A stretch of 64,000 bases of DNA from DATFYM01 sp035315065 (GTDB lineage: Bacteria > Acidobacteriota > Terriglobia > UBA7540): positions 1 to 64,000 of the forward strand of contig DATFYM010000239.1 of the NCBI GenBank assembly GCA_035315065.1, given 5' to 3'. Within the stretch, counting starts at the first letter, position 1. Each line of letters opens with the position of its first letter. The notes beneath the pieces were generated by a model. That model was given only the letters and a program-made list of their open reading frames with translations. It was not told where the DNA came from and did not search any database. The translations under genes were made by a program, and so were the position numbers. This document shows, piece after piece, positions 39,867 through 48,463 of the stretch.

Positions 39867-40617
39867 GATCGCCGCGATCGCGTTGACGGCGGCGACCTCG
39901 GTCTCGGCGGCCCGCGCAATCGATCAGGGGACGGCAGAGCAAGCCTCTCCGATCAGCCCTACCGTTGACCAGATTCTCGATAAGTACGTTCAGGCGCTGG
40001 GCGGCAAGGAGGCCATCCAGAAACCGGCCACCTGCGTCATGAGAGGATCTATCACCACACCCGCCACCGGCGAGACGGGCTCCGTCGAAGTTTACCGCAA
40101 GGCCCCTAACAAACTCGTGATCGCGATTGACATTGCTAGCAACGGCGGCCCCACTCCGCAAGGATACAATGGCAGCGCGGCTTGGTACGTGGATCCCGAC
40201 GACGGACCGCAGGACATGGATCCTGGCGGCGCCGCGGCGATGAAGTTTCAGTCCGCGTTCTATCGCGACATCCGCCTGAAAGAGCTTTATTCGAAGTTTG
40301 CGTTCGGCGGCACCGCGAAGGTAGGCGGTCGAGACACCTACGTGATCGAGGCCACGCGTCAGGACGGCGGCAAGGAGAAAATGTACTTCGACACCGCCAG
40401 CGGCCTGATGGTTCGCAATGATACTCCTTACGTTACTCCTGACGGCGAGAGCATGATGCAATCCACCTTCGAGGACTTCCAGTCCGTTGGCGGCATCCAG
40501 GTGGCTTTCACCGTCCGACAAACCACCCCCGATTTCGACTACGTCATCCGTTATAAGGACGTCCGGTACGACGTACCGATCGACGACGCGAAGTTCGAGA
40601 AGCCCGTCAAACAGTGA
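39811..40617 (+). CDS. exported LolA/outer-membrane lipoprotein-carrier-like protein
   Basis: About 268 residues from ATG 39811. The n-region MRVLQSKVSKMQNPRSK is encoded entirely by heptamer repeat units; it is followed by a signal core ILIAAIALTAATSVSAARA. The mature part begins TVDQILDKYVQALGGKEAIQ and has a run of beta strands (YRKAPNKLVIAIDIASNG, GRDTYVIEATRQDGGKEKMYFDTASGLMVR, FEDFQSVGGIQVAFTVRQTT), the LolA/LolB-like half barrel common in Acidobacteria. ATG 39841 inside the array and ATG 39742 upstream are alternatives; the last would belong to the duplicated arm. Role: lipid or lipoprotein binding, inferred from fold only. Confidence 0.75.
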   Translation: MRVLQSKVSKMQNPRSKILIAAIALTAATSVSAARAIDQGTAEQASPISPTVDQILDKYVQALGGKEAIQKPATCVMRGSITTPATGETGSVEVYRKAPNKLVIAIDIASNGGPTPQGYNGSAAWYVDPDDGPQDMDPGGAAAMKFQSAFYRDIRLKELYSKFAFGGTAKVGGRDTYVIEATRQDGGKEKMYFDTASGLMVRNDTPYVTPDGESMMQSTFEDFQSVGGIQVAFTVRQTTPDFDYVIRYKDVRYDVPIDDAKFEKPVKQ

Positions 40618-40620
40618 CGG

Positions 40621-40801
40621 ATGAAGGGTGAAGAGTGAAGGGTAAAGGGTAAACCGAAGTGGCTAACGGCTAGTAGCTAGCCGCTAGCAAAGCCCTCTGT
40701 CTTTTATTTTGGCTCACTAACCACTGGCCACTAGCCACTAGCCACTTCTGTTTCACCCTTTACCCTTCACCCTTTACCCTCCATTTCGTCACTTGTCACT
40801 T
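40621..40801. repeat. nested heptamer hairpin with two unit types
   Basis: Outer arms AAGGGTG AAGAGTG AAGGGTA AAGGGTA and TTTCACC CTTTACC CTTCACC CTTTACC; inner arms GGCTAAC GGCTAGT AGCTAGC CGCTAGC and GGCTCAC .. GGCCACT AGCCACT AGCCACT. Core AAAGCCCTCTGTCTTTT. A third type (CGTCACTTGTCACTTC, 40787-40802) follows and encodes the end of hutI. Confidence 0.85.
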
Positions 40802-42075
40802 CCTGAGACAATGCGTCCGCGTTTGACGGTCAGCACGCAGTGGTTGACGCCGAAGTAGTAGGGAATCTTGCGGTAGTCGTCGACCGCCATCACCGCGAGG
40901 TCAGCCTGCTTGCCGGGTTCGAGCGAGCCGCACCAGTGGTGGCGGCGCAGAGAATAGGCGGCGTTGATGGTGGCGGCCGAGATTGCTTCGGCCGGCGTGA
41001 AGCGCATCGCGTCGCACGCCAGCGCCAGCACAAACTGCATGTTGAGCGTGGGGCTGGTGCCGGGGTTGAAATCCGTGGCCAGGGTGACCGCGGCGCCCGC
41101 GTCGATCAACTGACGCCCACGCGGGTACCTCTTGAGGCCGAGATGGAAGTTGGCGCCGGGCACAAGGGAGGCGACGACGTTCGAGCGCGCGAGGGCACGT
41201 AGGTCCTGCATGGTGAGATGGTCGAGGTGATCGGCAGAGGCAGCGTTGAGCTCGATGGCCAGCCACGTGGCACCGGTTCGGCTGAGTTGCTCGGCATGGA
41301 TGCGAGGCGTCAGCCCGTGGCGCAGACCGGTGGCGAGCACGCGCCGGCAATCCTCCAGGCTGAAGGCAATGGACTCGCAGAAACAGTCCACGAACTCGGC
41401 GAGCTTCCGCCGGGCTACCTCGGGAATCAAGCGCTCGCACACCAGATCAACGTAGGCGCCGGCGCCTCCGTTGTTTGCGCCTCGGTATTCGGGCGGAACG
41501 GCGTGCGCCGCCAGCAGCGTCGGGACCAAGTCGAGCGGTGAGGCCTTTTGCAGCCGGCGGATCACTTCCAGCGTCTTGATCTCGTTGGCCACGTCGAGAC
41601 CGTAGCCGGTCTTCACCTCGACGGTGGTGGTACCGTGGGCGGCCATCTGCTCCAGGAACGCGGAGGCCTGGGCGACGAGAGCGCGCGGCGACGCCTCGCG
41701 CAAGAGCCGCGCGGATAGCCCGATGCCGCCGCCCGCCGCGGCAATCTCCTCATAGCTGCGTCCGCGCAGGCGCTGCTCATAGTCCTCGACGCGGCTGCCG
41801 GCAAACACGAGGTGGGTGTGGGAATCGATGAATCCCGGCATCACCACCTTGCCGAGGCAATCGATGGTGCGCGCCTTCCGCCTCTGCGCCTCGCCGCGCA
41901 GGTCGCCCGTGGGACCCACGGCGACGATCTTTCCCTCAGCGCTCAGCAACGCCCCGTCACGGACGACCCCGAGGTCGTTCAGGTTGTTACCTCGGCGCGG
42001 CACCCGAGGGCCGGCGAGGGTCAGGAGTTGCTCCGCGTGCTGGAAAAAGAGGAAACGGTGATCGGCGGCTGGCAT
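40789..42075 (-). CDS. hutI: imidazolonepropionase
   Basis: A 428-residue amidohydrolase that opens 4-imidazolone-5-propionate in histidine degradation. Metal site: VMPGFIDSHTHLVFAG, with further His and Asp ligands (IHAEQLSRTG, SADHLDHL, ATDFNPGTSPT). The substrate motif GIGLSARLLREAS and the KTGYGL loop are typical of HutI. The chosen start is MPAADHRFLFF at 42075, with GAGAAAAGG upstream; the longer frame translates heptamer sequence. The C-terminus SGSDK and TGA come from GTGACAA-type repeat units. No other hut gene is in the window. Confidence 0.93.
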   Translation of the reverse strand: MPAADHRFLFFQHAEQLLTLAGPRVPRRGNNLNDLGVVRDGALLSAEGKIVAVGPTGDLRGEAQRRKARTIDCLGKVVMPGFIDSHTHLVFAGSRVEDYEQRLRGRSYEEIAAAGGGIGLSARLLREASPRALVAQASAFLEQMAAHGTTTVEVKTGYGLDVANEIKTLEVIRRLQKASPLDLVPTLLAAHAVPPEYRGANNGGAGAYVDLVCERLIPEVARRKLAEFVDCFCESIAFSLEDCRRVLATGLRHGLTPRIHAEQLSRTGATWLAIELNAASADHLDHLTMQDLRALARSNVVASLVPGANFHLGLKRYPRGRQLIDAGAAVTLATDFNPGTSPTLNMQFVLALACDAMRFTPAEAISAATINAAYSLRRHHWCGSLEPGKQADLAVMAVDDYRKIPYYFGVNHCVLTVKRGRIVSGSDK

Positions 42076-42088
42076 CCTTTTCTCATTG

Positions 42089-42200
42089 CCGATTGACGAT
42101 TGACGATTGTCGATTGAAAGACGTCTAGGACCCTGTCTTTGTCGATTGAAAGAGGCTAGCACCTCTTCGTCTTCAATCGTCAATCGTCAATCCACAATTC
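42089..42200. repeat. heptamer hairpin locus, ATTGACG type, upstream of hutI
   Basis: Left GATTGACGATTGACGATTG and right CAATCGTCAATCGTCAATCC, spacer about 55 nt carrying AAAGAC..GTCTTT and an extra GATTGAAAG copy. It is located between hutI and the FmdB-like gene on the same strand. Confidence 0.8.
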
Positions 42201-42206
42201 CCAGGG

Positions 42207-42371
42207 CTAGCTCTTCTTGGCGCTGACGGCGAAAAATGCTGCCGCCTTCTGCTCGACTTTCTTGCTGTTGCACTTCGGGCAGACAACCTTTGCCTTTTCG
42301 TGCTGCGAGATGGTCATCATCAAGTCGAACTTCTTGTTGCATTCTTTGCAGCGGTACTCGTAGGTCGGCAT
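42207..42371 (-). CDS. FmdB-family zinc-ribbon protein
   Basis: A 54-residue protein that is easily missed because it is short: MPTYEYRCKECNKKF, then VCPKCNSKKVEQ and a basic tail SAKKS. The MPTYEYRCxxC start and two C-x2-C pairs are the signature of the FmdB/CxxC_CXXC_SSSS zinc-ribbon family, thought to act as small regulatory or structural proteins. AGGGAGA precedes the ATG. A longer overlapping frame on the same strand gives low-complexity sequence and is rejected. Confidence 0.9.
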   Translation of the reverse strand: MPTYEYRCKECNKKFDLMMTISQHEKAKVVCPKCNSKKVEQKAAAFFAVSAKKS

Positions 42372-42615
42372 CGTTTCTTTCTCCCTGCAACTCGGTTGTG
42401 TATAACCAGGACTATCTTAGTCGCAAGCGGCAATCACGTCAAATGCACACCTTGCCAGTTATTGGATCGGGATAGATTTCTACGAGTTGGGCGCCGGCGC
42501 CGATTGGGAATTCATCGGCCATGTCGAGGAGGTCGTGTCGCGATCGATGGGCTCTTGTAATAGCCTATGTCATCACACTACAACTGACCGACCTTTCAAT
42601 AAGAATGTGAGTTGC

Positions 42616-44928
42616 TTATCCTGGGTCGCTACAAGGGGTGGCCCGCTTAGCCTCAATCTCCCTCAGGTGCTGTCGAAGTCGCTCCAGCACTTCCGGCTCG
42701 GTGCCGTTTTGCATCTCGTGTCTGAGCTCCTCGAGGGCAAAGTGGACGACATCATGGTGATGGAGCTCGCCTTCCGGGCCCAACTCGGTACTGAATCGCA
42801 GCCAGATCTGATGCAACAGGTCGATTTCCGCGGGGGTAAGGTGCGGCGCGTGTGGGCCGAGGTAGTAGATCGATTCCTGTCCGCCCGGCGAGCGAACTTC
42901 CACGGTCAAGTGGGGCTTGGGGTCGGGCAGACGCTCCCAAGAGAGGCCCGCCAGGCGCGATTCCTCGCTGGCTGGCATCTTGGAAGATGACCCCAGCACC
43001 ACAGTTGCGGACTCGAGCGACTGGGCGGTGCGCAAAATCCCATCCCACACGTCGTTGGCGGCCACCATCGCCAAGCGCACCGTCTTTCCGCTCTTCTCCG
43101 CACACTTCAGGGCGTTGGAGAACAGCATCTGCTCGTTGCTGGCGAAGAGCTGGTCCGGAGCCAGGCCGTGTTCACCGGAGCCGGCCCGCAACAACAGGTG
43201 GACATGAAGCACCACTACGTCTCGTTTCATGGGGTTTACCCAGCGGAGGACGCAGTCAAGTGGATAGAGCGTGTGGTAATCGCGAATGGGCACCAGGACG
43301 TTTCCCGGCCGTACTCCCAACGAGCGCGGCGTGATCTCCTCGCCCGGAACGAGGTGGAATTCGTCCATCTCCGGGTGGGTGATGCCCCGCCGACGGGCGT
43401 ACCTTTCAGAGGCCGTGAAGACACCGAACAGGGCCAGAGTGAAGGCCACACCGGAGATGGTGGCGTCCGGCTTGGTGAAAATGTTCACCACCGCAATGGA
43501 AAAGAGAACCAGCGTGATCAGGCCCAGCCCGACGGGCATCTCGATGCCGAACAACTTCGGGTTCCCGGGGACGCGGAATTCGCGCTGCTGCTCCGGCTCG
43601 GTATAGCGGAGCACCAGCACCGCCAGGCCCTTCATCGCGAAGCTCCAGACCACGCCAAACGCGTACAGGTTGCCGAGAAAATCTACGTTGCCGCGGCTGA
43701 TGAGAATGGTGAGGATCTGGAGGCCAACCACGAGATTGATGATGCGGTGAGAGGTCCCGAAGCGCGAATGCGGACGCCGGAACCAGTCCGCCAGGACGCC
43801 GTCCTCGGAAACCCGGTTGAGCACGCCGTTGGAGCCGACAATGGCCGTGTTGACCGCACCGGCCAGAATCAGAACGCCCACCACCACCACAAAGGCCTCG
43901 AGCCCCATCCGCAAAGGGTAAGGCCCCACCACGTTTCTCGCCAGGCCGCTAATGAGGTTGCTGTAATACTGGGGGCGGACGCGGTCAGGGATGATCATGA
44001 CGGCGAAAAACGAAATCATCGAGGTAAAGACCAAGCTGTAGATGAAGATCACGAATCCCGTCTTCTCCAGGTTCTTGAGCTTGGGGTGCTCGATTTCACG
44101 GTAGACTTGGGCCAGCGTTTCCTCGCCGCTCATCGCCAGGACGGAATGGCCGAGAGCAATGAAGATGCCGATCAACCCGATGGTCTTGGGCAGGCTCGAG
44201 TGACGAAGCCATCCCAGAGGGTCCGGGGTGTTCGCCACGCCGCGGGTCCAGGGGTCGAAGTTCAGATTAGAAGGCACAGGCCAGGGCGGAAGATGGATGG
44301 CGCCGCGATGAAGCCACAACGTGTAACCGCACCAGCCGATGATCAGCACCACCATCACCGTGGTGAGCTGCATGATCTTGAGGGCTTTGTCGCTCGATTC
44401 GTGGACGCCCAAAGTGTTCTGCCACCAGAAATAGACAGTGGCGACAATGGCAAAGAACGCCGAGCTGAAATTGACGGGCAAGGAGGCATGGAGATGAACG
44501 TAGCTGAGAAGCTCGTTGACGAACCCCACCAAGTACTGGCCCGCCGTTACCCCGCTGATCGGCCCCGTCAGGATGTAATCGAACATCAGGGCGGAAACAG
44601 AGAACTTGGCGAGGTTTCCGCCCATGGCTTCTTTCACCACCCGGTAAACACCGCCGCGAACGAACATGCTGCAGCTCTCGATGTAAATGGAGCGCACGGC
44701 GTAAGAGAACAGCATCACCCCCAGGATGAACCATGGCGCGGCCTTACCTACGGCGCCCTCCGCGATACCGCCCGCGTAATAGGCCGACGATGCCAGATCA
44801 TTGAGTACGATCGCCGCCGCCCGCCAGAAGGAGATGAACGAAAGCATGGCGGTGGTGGCCACCAGGACTTTCGGCAGCGCCGACAGGGGTTGGTTTAACC
44901 CAGGAGGTTCAGTGGGAGTGCTGGCCAT
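42616..44928 (-). CDS. APC-superfamily permease with a C-terminal cytosolic domain
   Basis: About 770 residues. The first ~520 are an APC-type permease: twelve or so helices, starting near ALPKVLVATTAMLSFISFW, with MGGNLAKFSVSALMFDYILTGPISGVTAGQYLVG as the substrate-site region. The last ~250 residues are soluble: PGNVLVPIRDYHTLYPLDCVLRWV and KTVRLAMVAANDVWDGILRTAQSLESATVVLGSSSKM resemble a universal-stress-protein-like nucleotide-binding fold. Such tails sense ATP or cyclic nucleotides in some transporters. ATG 44928 has GAGA upstream; a GTG at 44994 would add 22 residues. Substrate unknown (amino acid or cation-chloride-like). Confidence 0.85.
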   Translation of the reverse strand: MASTPTEPPGLNQPLSALPKVLVATTAMLSFISFWRAAAIVLNDLASSAYYAGGIAEGAVGKAAPWFILGVMLFSYAVRSIYIESCSMFVRGGVYRVVKEAMGGNLAKFSVSALMFDYILTGPISGVTAGQYLVGFVNELLSYVHLHASLPVNFSSAFFAIVATVYFWWQNTLGVHESSDKALKIMQLTTVMVVLIIGWCGYTLWLHRGAIHLPPWPVPSNLNFDPWTRGVANTPDPLGWLRHSSLPKTIGLIGIFIALGHSVLAMSGEETLAQVYREIEHPKLKNLEKTGFVIFIYSLVFTSMISFFAVMIIPDRVRPQYYSNLISGLARNVVGPYPLRMGLEAFVVVVGVLILAGAVNTAIVGSNGVLNRVSEDGVLADWFRRPHSRFGTSHRIINLVVGLQILTILISRGNVDFLGNLYAFGVVWSFAMKGLAVLVLRYTEPEQQREFRVPGNPKLFGIEMPVGLGLITLVLFSIAVVNIFTKPDATISGVAFTLALFGVFTASERYARRRGITHPEMDEFHLVPGEEITPRSLGVRPGNVLVPIRDYHTLYPLDCVLRWVNPMKRDVVVLHVHLLLRAGSGEHGLAPDQLFASNEQMLFSNALKCAEKSGKTVRLAMVAANDVWDGILRTAQSLESATVVLGSSSKMPASEESRLAGLSWERLPDPKPHLTVEVRSPGGQESIYYLGPHAPHLTPAEIDLLHQIWLRFSTELGPEGELHHHDVVHFALEELRHEMQNGTEPEVLERLRQHLREIEAKRATPCSDPG

Positions 44929-45252
44929 TCGGGGCTTCTCGATCTCTAAAGCCGTAATCGGGCCCCAGGGGCACGGCCGACGCTCAGCCATCACGTGCGG
45001 CGATCACGGTCCCTAAGGAGATTCTCGGCCAGTATGTCACAGCTTTCCCCAAAAAGAGATGGAAGAATCGACTCATTGAGTTATTGACGCATTGAGTGAT
45101 CGACTCGCATGATGTGAATCTGGGGCGGGCTTCGCCTGGGTGCTGGTCGTGGGAGGTGTCTCGCCTTTGCCCTCGAGACCAGGCGTAAGCCCGCACATTA
45201 GGAAGGTAGAGGCATATTCAAGGCGTTTCGCCCCAGCCTTCCGAAGGAAAAA
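44929..45252. other. intergenic region, no gene
   Basis: Contains a weak array of ATTGAG/ACTCATTG-like units around 45065-45105 and a GGCGGGCTTCGCC-type palindrome near 45123-45136. Otherwise nothing recognisable. Confidence 0.45.
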
Positions 45253-45324
45253 CTAGAAATCAGAAAGTAGAAATCAGAACCGGCGGCAGTTCTTCTCTGA
45301 TTTCCGACTTCTGATTTCTGATTT
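45253..45324. repeat. heptamer hairpin locus, GAAATCA type
   Basis: Left GAAATCA GAAAGTA GAAATCA GAAC; right CTGATTTCCGACTTCTGATT with TCTGATT units. The same unit family is used at 48391-48458. Confidence 0.75.
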
Positions 45325-45328
45325 GGCC

Positions 45329-46771
45329 CTAGTGTTCCTTCAGGTCGAACGTGTAGATCAGTCCCATTGCCAGGGTGTCCTGATAGTCCACGGGCGTGGT
45401 CCCCTTATACAGGGTGGCACGGCTGGCCATATCGCGCCGGTATTCGAACCGAGTGATGAAATTGCCGTGTATCTTGTGCTCGAAGGTCTCGGTGAACTCG
45501 TTGATGTGCTGGGGTACCGGGTTGGGAAAATTGTTGCTGGCGGTGAGCCAAGTCGTGTAGCCGTAGGGGTCGTCGTAATACTCGTACCTTGTCGCCAGCG
45601 CATAGTTGTCGTTGATTTGGTAGCGAACATAACCTGCCACACCCGCCCACCACACCGGATTGGCATAGGTGAAGAAGCGGTCGCCGCGGCCGTAGTCAAC
45701 GTTGGCCATCAAGGAGAGCTTGCTGGTGGGCGAGTACGTTGCCTCCGTGTCCCAGAGTTGACGGATGTTCTTGTTGTTGTTCGCCTCCTCAGGACCGACC
45801 ATGTAGTTCTGAGTAAAGGTGAACTTCTTGTTCGGATTCCAGCCAAATTGGAGACCTACCGTCTTACCGGTATTGTTGTCCACAATATTGTTCCAGCCAT
45901 TCACGAGATAGGCCGTGAAGTTATATTTGTCGTTGAAAACGTACTTGGCACGGAGTCCGAAGTGATAAAAAGGGATGGCGTACGTGAACAGCAGGCTGCG
46001 CGAGTAGTTCCAGTTGTCCTTGCTCTCGATCACCTCGGCGCCGTGCTGCGTGACGAATTTTCCAAAGTCGATTTGCAAACCCTTGCCCAACGGCGCCAGA
46101 TACGAACCGTAGGCCTCCTTAACATACTGGAGGTAGCCCAGGCCGCCCGGTTCGGTGCTCCCGACCACGTTGATGGCGTTCCCCGCGCCCAAGGCGATGT
46201 GGTATCCGATGCGGCTGTTGGCGGCGTCGGGCGCCTTATCCAGGATCAACTCCACGGCGTTGAGCCCCAACTGGCTGGACGGGCTGTCGAAGGCCCGCAG
46301 TCCGGAAAGCCCGGTGTTGGGATTGCCCGCCAACACGCTGGGGGCATTAAGGTGGGGGTGTTCGAAGTTGTAGCCGTAGTTGCCGTCCACAAACCCGGTG
46401 ATGCTCAACGGTCCCAGCAGGCTCGCCAGCGTGGGAGCACCGGGAGCGGCGGCCGTCGCCGGAGCAACCGCAGGCGCTGCGCCAGCCGCTGCCTCAGGAG
46501 TCGCGGTAGCGGTTGCTGCCGTGGTTGGTGCGGCGGCAGAGCTTGACGCGGCCGGAGCCGCGGTTACCGCTGCCTGTTGTTTCTTAAGATCGGCGATCTG
46601 CGCCTGGAGGCTTTCCAGTTCCTTTTGCAATTCATCCACCTTCTTGGAGACATCGGTTGCCGCTGCGGCGGAGGAACTGTCACTCTGGCCCTGCGCAGTA
46701 AGGGATGGGGCTCCGAAACAGATCAGGCTAAGAGACAACACTCCGTAGAGAGTTCGTCGCGAGGCGTTCAT
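45329..46771 (-). CDS. outer-membrane beta-barrel porin (BBP2-like)
   Basis: A 480-residue outer-membrane protein: signal peptide (LYGVLSLSLICFGAPSLTAQ), a short coiled coil (VSKKVDELQKELESLQAQIADLKKQQ) as found at the base of trimeric porins, a long Ala/Pro/Thr-rich linker, and then a beta-barrel from SITGFVDGNYGYNFEHP to the end, with the strand-like repeats GKGLQIDFGKFVTQHGAEVIES and SKLSLMANVDYGRGDRF. It ends in YTFDLKEH. ATG 46771 is chosen because the longer frame gives no signal peptide at its start. Transported solute unknown. Confidence 0.85.
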   Translation of the reverse strand: MNASRRTLYGVLSLSLICFGAPSLTAQGQSDSSSAAAATDVSKKVDELQKELESLQAQIADLKKQQAAVTAAPAASSSAAAPTTAATATATPEAAAGAAPAVAPATAAAPGAPTLASLLGPLSITGFVDGNYGYNFEHPHLNAPSVLAGNPNTGLSGLRAFDSPSSQLGLNAVELILDKAPDAANSRIGYHIALGAGNAINVVGSTEPGGLGYLQYVKEAYGSYLAPLGKGLQIDFGKFVTQHGAEVIESKDNWNYSRSLLFTYAIPFYHFGLRAKYVFNDKYNFTAYLVNGWNNIVDNNTGKTVGLQFGWNPNKKFTFTQNYMVGPEEANNNKNIRQLWDTEATYSPTSKLSLMANVDYGRGDRFFTYANPVWWAGVAGYVRYQINDNYALATRYEYYDDPYGYTTWLTASNNFPNPVPQHINEFTETFEHKIHGNFITRFEYRRDMASRATLYKGTTPVDYQDTLAMGLIYTFDLKEH

Positions 46772-47386
46772 GGTGTTACATAGACCTTTCTCCTCCCTGA
46801 GGCCAGGTAGCAAATCTCCTAACTTCTTTGCTTTGGTGGAAGCCCGCTTGGCCTCATCGACCAGCACATTGAGACTAAAGAAGGGGAGCCGTTGCGGTCA
46901 AACGAATAGTTTTTGTGCCGCCGATAAAAAACTTTTCACCTATATCATTCTTTTCTCACGATCATAAACGAAGACGCAGTCGGTTGGAGCATGCGCCCTT
47001 GGGGTTCAGGGTATGCAATCCTCAGGACTCCTTCGCGCCTCCTTTACAAGAACACCCGACAGAACACTCACCATGACATGACTCCTGCTCACGAAACGCG
47101 CGAATTCGCGATGAGATTCCGACTCGTGATATCTGAGCCCGAGCGTTTTGAAGGCTTACCAATTGGCGCTGGCATTGCATTGAAGCTTACGGAGGCAGGC
47201 GAAAACGCCGACGAGCCTGCATGAGACCTCTAGGGAAAGCGAGAGTAGCTCGCGGACTTTCATGCCTTCTTCATGAATTCTTTCTTAGGCTAGTGGCTGG
47301 TAATGGCTCAAGGACCGCAATGGGCGGGCAGCGAACGCTCATAGGGAATGCCAACGAGACAACGTCCGGCCGGAAAGAGACGAGTC
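46772..47386. other. long divergent intergenic region, probable promoters
   Basis: About 600 bp between the minus-strand porin and the plus-strand VWA gene. A/T-rich stretches around 46905-46970 (TATATCATTC, GATAAAAAAC) suggest promoter DNA. The segment at 47022-47102 (CGCCTCCTTTACAA .. ACTCCTGCTCACG) resembles 53576-53631, in front of the other porin gene. Small open frames here give no credible protein. Confidence 0.5.
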
Positions 47387-48355
47387 ATGAATACCTGCTT
47401 CGCCTTGGATCGTCACGGCGCAGTGCGACTGGCAGCCTTGGCCTGCCTGTTGGCCGGCGCGGCGCAGAATTCGGCGGCCCAAGTCGTTCTTCGTGAGACG
47501 GCCATCCACACCCTGCCGATCCGGGTTGACGTCGACATGGTGGTGGTGAACGTGACAGTGACTGGACCTCACGACCGCATCGTGACCGGCCTTGACCGCC
47601 GGAACTTCGTGATCTACGACGACAAGGTTCCGCAGCAGATTGCCGCTTTTTCCATGGAGGACGCCCCGGTTTCTGTCGGCATGGTCTTCGATACGAGCGG
47701 GTCGATGGCTAACAAGATCGGCGACGCCAAAGCGGCCGCCCTGCAGTTCTTCAAGACCTCCAATCCGCAAGATCAGTTCATGCTCATCAGTTTCAATGAA
47801 CGGCCCGAGTTGGTGAGCGGCTTCACCACGCAATTCGAGAATGTGCAGGACCGCCTGTTCGGCGTGCAAGCCGGGGGCAGAACCGCGCTGCTGGATGGCA
47901 TCTATCTTGGGCTCGCGAAGATGAGGAAGGCCGACACCAGCCGCAAAGCGCTACTGGTGATCTCGGATGGCGGTGACAACCACAGCCGATATACCGAGGC
48001 GGACATCCGCCGCGCGGTGCAGGAGTCTGACGTCGAAATCTACGCGGTGGGAGTAATGGAACCGCTGCGCACGCGTCACCGCACGCAGGAAGAAGCCGGA
48101 GGGCCGCGGCTGCTCGCCGACGTCGCAGAGATGTCCGGCGGCAGGATGTTCAGCGTCGAGGACCCGGCCGAACTGCCCGACATTATGCAGAGAATCTCGA
48201 ACGACCTGCGCAACCAGTACGCCATCGGGTACCGGCCCTCGAACCTGGTCCGCGACGGTCAATGGCGTCACGTCAAGGTGAAGGTGAATCCGCCACCGGA
48301 CTTGCCGCGACTTCAGGTTTATGCCCGTACCGGGTACTACGCTCCGACTCAATAG
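47387..48355 (+). CDS. secreted VWA-domain protein (acidobacterial VWFA-related)
   Basis: About 322 residues. A signal peptide is followed by IRVDVDMVVVNVTVTGPHDRIVTGLDRRNFVIYDD, the typical lead-in of VWFA-related proteins of Acidobacteria, and a von Willebrand A domain with the metal-site motif D-T-S-G-S-M, Thr in AGGRTALLDG and Asp in VISDGGDNHSRY. It ends DLRNQYAIGYRPSN..YARTGYYAP. Such proteins bind protein or matrix partners via divalent metal. Start ATG 47387; an ATG at 47348 would add 13 residues. The Ser/Thr kinase gene follows by 108 bp. Confidence 0.9.
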   Translation: MNTCFALDRHGAVRLAALACLLAGAAQNSAAQVVLRETAIHTLPIRVDVDMVVVNVTVTGPHDRIVTGLDRRNFVIYDDKVPQQIAAFSMEDAPVSVGMVFDTSGSMANKIGDAKAAALQFFKTSNPQDQFMLISFNERPELVSGFTTQFENVQDRLFGVQAGGRTALLDGIYLGLAKMRKADTSRKALLVISDGGDNHSRYTEADIRRAVQESDVEIYAVGVMEPLRTRHRTQEEAGGPRLLADVAEMSGGRMFSVEDPAELPDIMQRISNDLRNQYAIGYRPSNLVRDGQWRHVKVKVNPPPDLPRLQVYARTGYYAPTQ

Positions 48356-48390
48356 GCAGCGGGCGGGCCTTGAACCGAACGAATGATGAT

Positions 48391-48458
48391 GAAAAGTTAG
48401 AAATCAGAATGACGACCGCTTTCCGTTTCTGGTTTCTACTTTCTGATTTCTGATTTTA
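48391..48458. repeat. heptamer hairpin locus, GAAATCA type
   Basis: Left AAGTTAGAAATCAGAATGA; right TTTCTGGTTTCTACTTTCTG and more TCTGATT units, core GACGACCGCTTTCC. It ends six bases before the kinase start. Confidence 0.75.
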
Positions 48459-48463
48459 GCCTG

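Noticed and set aside
42187..42390. 67-residue minus-strand frame near 42.3 kb
   Set aside because: Overlaps the true FmdB-like gene (42207-42371) in another frame; product is low complexity.
43168..44898. 576-residue plus-strand frame over the APC permease
   Set aside because: Antisense shadow; composition rich in His, Arg and Gln, no fold motifs.
47084..47224. Small frame in the porin/VWA intergenic region
   Set aside because: No ribosome site, no homology seen; probably chance.
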